Assembly: GCA_028023455.1 (NCBI GenBank) | Contig: JAQFVV010012446.1 | Location: 3,474,001 to 3,538,000 of the forward strand | Source of the DNA: Epiperipatus broadwayi | Lineage: Eukaryota > Onychophora > Udeonychophora > Euonychophora > Peripatidae | Length of the DNA: 64,000 nucleotides | Direction: 5' to 3' | Shown: piece by piece, positions 58,117-64,000 of the stretch | Layout of the letters: each line of letters begins with the position of its first letter | Position numbering within the stretch: the stretch's first letter is position 1 | The notes under the pieces: model-generated | What the model was told of the DNA's origin: nothing | The model's database searches: none | What the model saw: the letters and a program-made list of their open reading frames with translations, nothing else | Program-made: the position numbers and the translations under genes

Positions 58117-60020
58117 AAAGACTCAATTAATAAAGAGTTAACTCTTTAACCCCTGATGACGCCATCTTGAATTCAAAATGTTGATAATTCAAATATAGAT
58201 AATTGCACTACATCTCCATGCATTCTTATCACATAGCAAGAAGATATGATGAGCTGCTAATCTCATAAGATAAATGAGCCTGGAAGATCTGCTTAGTAAC
58301 TTGCATCACCAGCGTAATGAGTTTATGGGCTTGACATTTGAGTTTAAGATTCAAGAACCACCATAGACTATGGGTCTTAGATGCTTCATAATTCTTAATA
58401 TTGGAGTCATTTGAGTTTGTTAACAACATGATGTGTGTGTGTGATTGTTCTTTATATGGCTGTTATATCTGAATTATCAATATTTGTTATCATCCATTAA
58501 GTTAAATAACTAATATTGCCACTTTGACTCCACATTCCACACAACTTTTACTTTCACTATTTAAATTCTTTAGTAGTGAAACTCACAACCATTATCCAAG
58601 TTAATTGCCTCTTAATGTTTTCTTTCAAATTCCTAAAAACTGATAATGTCCATTCAACATTAGATAGATCTTTTTCTATATTTATGCTATTTCACTTTGC
58701 CTAAAAGTGTTACAGTTACACACCACACATATAAATAATCTTAGCTTAACATATATGAAATTTAAACAAAGAAGTAATGCAAATCTCCTATGAGCTAAGC
58801 ATAAACTAATAATCACCATCAATTAAATGAAAAAAATAGAATGTTACCACCTTAAGTCAGGCTAATATAGACTTCACACTCCACTTTATAATTGTTAATA
58901 AATGTATGCTTAAATATCTGAACTAAAAGATTAGCTTATAACACTTCTTTTATATACACTTCAATGCAAACAAATTTTCTTAAAAACTTCTTTATTTTCC
59001 TTACAGTTTCGACTGTCCAGCAGTCTTCATCAGAGCTCTAATCTTCTTCTCTGTTTTAATTTTCTCTGCTTTGATTTTAACTAAAAGGTTAGCTGGTGTT
59101 ATTTTTTTCATATATTAATGGGTGATAATTAGTTTATGCATAGTTCATAAGATGTTGCAGTTACTTCCATTATATATATAATATCTAGGCTCTCTTTCAT
59201 TATTAATAATAATATGTCAGTACTACAACAGAGATTAAATATGTTAAATGAACTTCAGTAGACAATGTATTTTTTCAATGCATGTACATCATAATCAGTT
59301 ATTTTTCTAAGAATCTATAAAAGCCATTTTTTGCTAATTTGCAGAGAGTGGGAATGGACATGGGTTTGATCCTGGTATTGTATGATGTGTGAAGTGAGGG
59401 AGGGTGGAAGATGTGGGATTGAAGAAATGTGGTTCATCAAACAAAATGAATATACAATAAACCAAAAATCTAACAGTATTAAAATTATCAAAAAATGAGT
59501 CTCAGATTCTTAACGGAATAACGATATTTACGATACACACCATTGAAAGTATACTCACTTTACTTAAGTTCATTTAACATATTTAATCTCTATTGAAATA
59601 TTTGTATAACTAAATAAAAGATCACTGAATAGCCAGTTGATGCCTTGGTTGATTACTTTACAGCCTTTGAGATATAACAGCCATATAAAGAGCAATCACA
59701 CACACACATCATGTTAACAAACTCAAATGACTCCAATATTAAGAATTATGAAGCATCTAAGACCCATAGTCTACGGTGGTTCTTAAATCTTAAACTCAAA
59801 CGTCAAGCCCATAAACTCATTACGCTGGTGATGCAAGTTACTAAGCTGCCCTTCCATGCTCATTTACTTTATGAGATTAGCAGTTCATCATATCTTCTTG
59901 CTATGCGATAAGAATGTATGGAGATGTGGTACAATTATCTACATTTGAATTATCAACATTTTGAATTCAAGATGGTGACATCAGGGGTTAAAGAGTTAAC
60001 TCTTTATTAATTGAGTCTTT
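58117..60020. mobile_element. Long-TIR non-autonomous DNA element, about 1.9 kb
   Basis: Inverted terminal arms at 58117-58470 and 59670-60020 are about 350 bases each and highly similar. They start AAAGACTCAATTAATAAAGA and run through GTTAACTCTTTAACCCCTGA, TTGAATTCAAAATGTTGATA and ATGGCTGTTATATCT. The flanks are AATT on both sides (58113-58116 and 60021-60024); a TA duplication is equally compatible. Mirror-image open frames in the arms (58229-58429 minus, 59711-59911 plus) are by-products. A second inner inverted pair, GAGATTAAATATGTTAAATG at 59231 and its complement at 59566-59590, lies in the middle. No transposase was seen. Confidence 0.85.
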
Positions 60021-60353
60021 AATTCAGCTTCAAGCCGCCATATTGAACTTTTTAAAATACTTGCCTGACACACAATTTTCACAATAACTTCAGTTTTAAT
60101 TATGTTAGAGAAAAAACAATTACATTGCTAGAAACTAGAAACATTAAGGAAAACAATAAACATAAAATAAATAGTGATAACTATATAAAAAATAAGGTAA
60201 AAAAGAAATTTTCACATCCGAAATAATTATTATTTTATTGTTTGTTCATAATTTGGAAATTAACATTAACTAAAATTCAAAATACATTTTCAGTGATAAT
60301 TTATTTCTATTCTTTACAAAATTATCTTTCTAAACATGTATAATATGTCTTAC

Positions 60354-60449
60354 CTGAGATAATCCACAGCTTCACAATCTCCAAAAGAAGTCGGATATGA
60401 CTTCTTCATTTTTATCTTGTACCCCAAATGTTCTAAATGTCAAAGGCAT
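60354..60449 (-). CDS. Candidate exon with translation start, gene unknown
   Basis: On the minus strand an acceptor TTTTTCTTTATAG precedes the segment and a donor ATCTCAG/GTAAGA follows it. Both are good animal splice sites. A frame open through the donor starts at ATG 60407-60409 (context AAAATGA) and reads MKKSYPTSFGDCEAVDYL plus a split codon. An earlier in-frame stop makes this ATG the likely start. Another ATG at the exon start opens a short overlapping upstream frame. The protein is not recognised, and no downstream exon was found to the left in the window. A splice donor and CpG-bearing sequence lie upstream on the same strand (61134-61910), consistent with a leader exon and promoter. 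It could also be part of a non-coding transcript. Confidence 0.4.
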
Positions 60450-60589
60450 CTATAAAGAAAAAGATTCATCCTAATAAAAGATACAAAAGAAATCATCATA
60501 GCAATTGGCTTCTTGTCTGTCTAAAACTAGAAATTGTAGGCTACTGTCTATATCACTATGATAAAATGAGTTTCATCTCTTCATTTTAT

Positions 60590-60700
60590 ATTTTTTGTGT
60601 ACATCAGTGATGTTTATATTCTTTATGGACACCAGTTATGTTTATATTCTTTATGCATATAAGTGATGTTTATATTCTTTATGCACAGAAGTGATGCTAT
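60590..60700 (+). repeat. 29-30 bp tandem repeat, about 3.5 units
   Basis: GATGTTTATATTCTTTATGG / GTTATGTTTATATTCTTTATG / GTGATGTTTATATTCTTTATG follow each other with ACACCA, CATATAA and CACAGAA spacers. Clear minisatellite. Confidence 0.85.
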
Positions 60701-60721
60701 CTTATTATATTTATTGTACTA

Positions 60722-60870
60722 CATAGATATAGTTTATTTGCATATAGTGTATTTGTTAGCTATTGACTTGAAAATAATGTTATGAAACATATTGCAAAAC
60801 CAAAGCATGAATCACGTATATATAATTTAGTTGCATACAGATCATTTGTTAGCTATAGACTTGAAAAATG
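60722..60870 (+). repeat. Two-unit tandem duplication, period about 102 bp
   Basis: GTTTATTTGCATATAGTGTA, then TTTGTTAGCTATTGACTTGA near 60735 recurs as ATTTAGTTGCATACAGATCA, then TTTGTTAGCTATAGACTTGA near 60827. Confidence 0.6.
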
Positions 60871-61133
60871 TAAACAAGAATCGGAATTATAACAAATTAC
60901 TTATAAATCATATTATATATACATAAACATAATTAATGATTTTCATAATAAATTATACTTTTTGAAAAACATTATTTTTATAAGTGTAGAACGTTAAAAG
61001 TTACATTAGATATTAATTGTATACGAACGTAAATAACTAACACACACAAATTACAAACTAAAAATAATTAATAAAAATGATAATTTAAATAAAAATATAT
61101 TATAGTTTTATTAAAAAAAAAAAATTAAATGTT

Positions 61134-61200
61134 ACTTACAAAATTACGTTGACCAGCTTCTTTTCACCATCTCTAAAATATAGTACCGGAGAAATGTCAT
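61134..61200 (-). other. Splice donor and possible non-coding leader exon
   Basis: ACTTAC at 61134-61139 is the complement of a consensus donor GTAAGT. The adjoining minus-strand sequence is moderately rich in G and C (TCTCCGGTACTATATTTTAG, GAAGCTGGTCAACG). It lies about 690 bases upstream of the candidate start exon on the same strand. The extent and the transcription start are not known. Confidence 0.3.
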
Positions 61201-61439
61201 CTGCAGCCCCGTAAATTATTTTTGTCTTTTATCACTCCATGATAAGTACAAAAATTATTAAAAAAGACAAAAGAATTAAATACTGTGGTTGATTAAAACT
61301 GCTGCCAAAAATTTAAATTTTAACCAATTTTTTTGAAATAAAGATTTTCAGAAAGCTACTCAGCAACCTTTTAAAAGATCATATTTTCATCTACGTCACA
61401 CTTATACCTTTTACGTCAGTAAAGAAAGAATACAAAACA

Positions 61440-61910
61440 TCATCTGAACACTGGAAGATGCGAGCTCGTAGCGCTCAAAAAGCTGATCAAACAATGTTTT
61501 AAACACTGGAATGACTAATTGCGAAGTTGTAGATTTCTTTCCAACTGTAGTGATTTATCTTAGTAGGGTAGTTGTTGTTTTTCTGTCCTGCCATTGCCAG
61601 AGATGTCATTTCTGCAAAAGTAGCAGAAATATTCAGAGTAGGGGGCCAAAACAAACAATGCAAATTCCAGCCACTAGATGGCACTGTTTACCATGTGTAA
61701 GCACAGGAACCTTATGCCAAGTAGCAGCCAGCACTACTGTTCACTTGGTGGCGCTGTTAGCCATAGGTAAACCGATCCAGCTTACATTGTCTGTTAAACA
61801 GCAACTACCCAGCAATCTATCCCACTAGGTGGCGCTGTTTCTCCATGCTACATGCAGAAAAATTGCACCATTTAGAAGCGATATTAACACTCGCTTCGTA
61901 GGGATGTTTT
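61440..61910 (-). promoter_or_regulatory. CpG-bearing region with three CTCF-like motifs
   Basis: CCACTAGATGGCAC (61671-61684) and CCACTAGGTGGCGC (61822-61835) both fit the bilaterian CTCF core CCASYAGRKGGCRS without a mismatch. TCACTTGGTGGCGC (61741-61754) fits with two mismatches. All three have the same orientation, 70 and 81 bases apart, and each is followed by TGTT. CpG-containing words (GCGAGCTCGTAGCGCTC near 61460, CTCGCTTCGTAGG near 61890) are dense for this window. The position upstream of a minus-strand donor and start exon suggests a promoter-proximal regulatory or insulator site. Binding is inferred from motif shape only. Confidence 0.45.
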
Positions 61911-62429
61911 ATACACACATTCTTAAAAAATCATAGCGTACAATGTGAAGGTGTGATTAATATATAAACCACAATTATTTAAATATGGCAGAGGCAGGAA
62001 AGAAAAACAACAACTACCTTTAATAGTAATAATATTATGATTAAATTTATAAATTCTTTGTTTAATCTAATATCTCATATTTTATTGAAAACCAATCATT
62101 TGTTTTTTGGCAATAATTTCTCTCCAATTTCTTATTTGATTTAAAGAAGAGGGAAGGCAGGTGAGTAGGAGAGCTGTGTGTGTATGGGTGGGGGAACAAA
62201 AATAAGTGATTTACACAATGTAGATAAATTTCAAAGAATCATTTTATTTGTACTGTAATTGAAACAAAAAATCTGGAAATTTGGATTGTTCTTTTGTTTT
62301 GTTTTAAAAACTATGGGGGAGGGGAACAGAACTAGCCATTGTATTATGACTAAATTTATAAATTTACTATGTAATCTACTTTTTATTGGTAGATTTTTTT
62401 TCTTTCGGCTAACCATTTTTTTTTATATG

Positions 62430-62510
62430 TTAAAGCGTTGACCAGGAAGCGAACCTGAGCCAACTGCTTGGAAGGTTGCTATACTAACCACTAGGCCACC
62501 ATTTTTTTTG
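62430..62510 (-). mobile_element. tRNA-only SINE, Gly(TCC)-like, 5' end clipped
   Basis: The minus strand reads ATGGTGGCCTAGTGGTTAGT, an anticodon arm CAACCTTCCAAGCAGTTG, a T-arm CAGGTTCGCTTCCTG, GTCAACGC and the trailer TTTAACATATAAAAA. ACCATTTTTTTT lies on both sides (about 62412 and 62499), a likely target-site duplication over which the first head bases were lost. Confidence 0.75.
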
Positions 62511-62949
62511 GCGAACTTTTTCTTTGCATTTTCTAATTGGATTTAAAGAAAAGGGGAAAGGAGAGTGGAGGAAATTAATAAATTTTATATTTAATCTAAA
62601 ACTTTCTACTCTTGCTTTTCATTGACAGGGTCTTTTGTATTATTTATTTTTGCTAATTTTTATTTGTCCTTAAAAAATTTACATTTTCTTTTTTAAAATC
62701 TTGATACATAAAGACTTTTTCTTTTTATATGAAAGGGAACATTTTCCCGCCCCTGCATTCTAATAACTAATTAACTTTTGGGAAATTAATCGATAAAAAA
62801 ATTTGTTTTCCTTGCTTTGGTAGTCATTGAAATAGTTCTTAATTTTTTAAAAAAGTGTAATGTAAATCAAAATTTTGTTTTTTAATTTATTATTATTTAA
62901 AAATCAATCGGTTCATTTTTATTTTTAGTATTTGAATGGCTTTGTATTA

Positions 62950-63480
62950 AATAGAGCTAAGAATTAATCCAAAAAGCAATTCACCACCCTCGCCAAACTT
63001 TTTAAAAAGCTAAAAAGAAAAAGAAGAAATTTTTAAAGATAATATATATCCTAAGTTGTTTGAATTAGATAATGGTTGCAGTTCAATCATCTCTCCTCAC
63101 TTTTTAAAAAGCCAATAAGAAAGTAAAAATGTTTACAAATTTTTAAAATTATCCAAATTTCCAAAAAATAAGTTGTATGAAATAGATAAGACATGCAATC
63201 CATACTTAACCCCTTTTCATTCTTAAAGAGCCAATAAAAAAGAAAAATTAAAAAAAAAATAAATTAAAGACAAAATCATATTCCAAATCAAATCGTCCAT
63301 TACAAATCTAAATAAAGATTGCGACATTATTTTATTCCCCCCTCTCACTTTATAATTAATAAGCCAATAAGAAAGAATAAATCTACACAATTTTTTAAAG
63401 CTAGAATAATGTCCAAAAAGAAACCTGTCATTTATTAATAATAAAAAAAAAGAACTTTGGAATTCTAAAGCAATCAATTT
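62950..63480 (+). repeat. Diverged tandem repeat, period about 120 bp
   Basis: CACTTTTTAAAAAGCCAATA near 63098, TTAAAGAGCCAATAAAAAAG near 63223 and TAATAAGCCAATAAGAAAGA near 63357 recur at about 120-130 bases. A weaker unit is at 62996. The sequence from 62040 to 62640 shows related words (ATTATGACTAAATTTATAAA type). No coding content. Confidence 0.45.
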
Positions 63481-63659
63481 TGTAAACCGATATGATATTA
63501 GGTATACAACACAACAATGATGAGAAATCCAAAGAAAACTTACAATTGACCTTTTTTAGAAATTGAAAAAAATAAAAACAAACAAATCTGTCAATGAAAA
63601 TTAATAATAACAGGTTTTAGATTACATGCTAAATTTATAAATTAAGTCTTAGATACTAT

Positions 63660-63896
63660 TACTACAATAAATTGCTATTTTTCTAAAGAAATTTTCAAAT
63701 GATCAGGTTAGTCATCCCTGTATTATTTCATGACATCAAATCAATGTTTAAAGAGTTAATAAAAAATGGAAATGTAGATAGCCAATTAGATTGGTACGAT
63801 AGATGTTTAGAATTTGTTCCCATAAGGTTTTTCCTTAGAGAAAATCATAAAGCCTCATTTAATTTAAAGTCTTTTTTTTTAGTGAAGTCTATGTAA
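63660..63896 (+). other. Unrecognised open frame at the window end
   Basis: The frame from ATG 63699 reads LVIPVLFHDIKSMFKELIKN, then NVDSQLDWYDRCLEFVPIRF, and stops at 63896. An acceptor-like CTATTTTTCTAAAG precedes it. The residues look less biased than chance frames nearby, but no family was recognised. It may be a terminal exon, a pseudogene piece or chance. Confidence 0.25.
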
Positions 63897-64000
63897 ATAT
63901 ATATTTTAATTATGTAATAGCTCATTTTATAATATAGCTCTAAACAGTAACTAATTTCATTGTTTTATAGATTTGAATTAAAAATGCTAAACTAATTTAT

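Noticed and set aside
58229-59911. Two nearly identical 66-codon proteins on opposite strands as a gene pair
   Set aside because: They are mirror images inside the inverted arms of one transposon; the duplication explains the similarity.

Overview
The window reads as non-genic DNA from a large, repeat-rich, very AT-rich animal genome. It has no operons, Shine-Dalgarno sites or long intact host genes. It does have spliceosomal-type splice motifs, tRNA-derived SINEs with target-site duplications (TSDs), several LINE lineages, a Penelope-like GIY-YIG fragment, a Merlin DNA transposon and a TTAGGG-type telomere-like array. A mollusc, perhaps a cephalopod, is my best guess from the overall repeat character. 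The sequence does not prove this, and other AT-rich invertebrates (cnidarian, flatworm) remain possible.

Layout. 1-9.5 kb: a decayed RTE-type LINE 3' half (150-1012), a foldback element, a tRNA SINE, one good candidate coding exon (8456-8515) and a Penelope-like GIY-YIG remnant. 9.5-17.7 kb: several inverted-repeat elements, one of them enclosing a degenerate CCCTAA array, a TA-flanked DNA transposon derivative and more tRNA SINEs. 17.7-25 kb: a LINE C-terminal fragment triplicated in tandem, several copies of one foldback family (called family A here) and two SINEs with clear TSDs. 25.8-26.8 kb: a Merlin element with long inverted termini, an 8-bp TSD and a broken transposase. 26.9-30 kb: a foldback MITE, then an RTE 3' end lying between inverted arms. 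30.8-35 kb: the richest part, two different LINEs of the same clade, head to tail on the minus strand, with an ATT-type microsatellite at every junction. 35-47 kb: a hAT-like MITE, two further SINE families, foldbacks and another decayed LINE. 47-58 kb: mostly AT-rich sequence with foldbacks, a 465-bp tandem duplication and a LINE remnant. 58.1-60.0 kb: a 1.9-kb element with about 350-bp inverted termini. 60.3-61.9 kb: the most gene-like stretch, a candidate minus-strand exon with a start codon, an upstream splice donor and a cluster of CTCF-like motifs in CpG-containing sequence. 62-64 kb: one more SINE and diverged tandem repeats.

Nothing here forms a pathway. The parts interact as mobile DNA: LINEs supply retrotransposition activity, short tRNA SINEs probably use it, and non-autonomous inverted-repeat elements depend on transposases not encoded in the window. 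Most open reading frames are chance frames in repeats. The most promising unusual observations are the LINE/microsatellite junctions, the two LINE frameshifts that compensate each other at A8 runs, the body-less tRNA SINEs with a duplicated T-arm segment, and the CTCF-like cluster beside a candidate first exon. All were read by eye. Coordinates of diverged repeats are approximate, and no alignment or database search was run.
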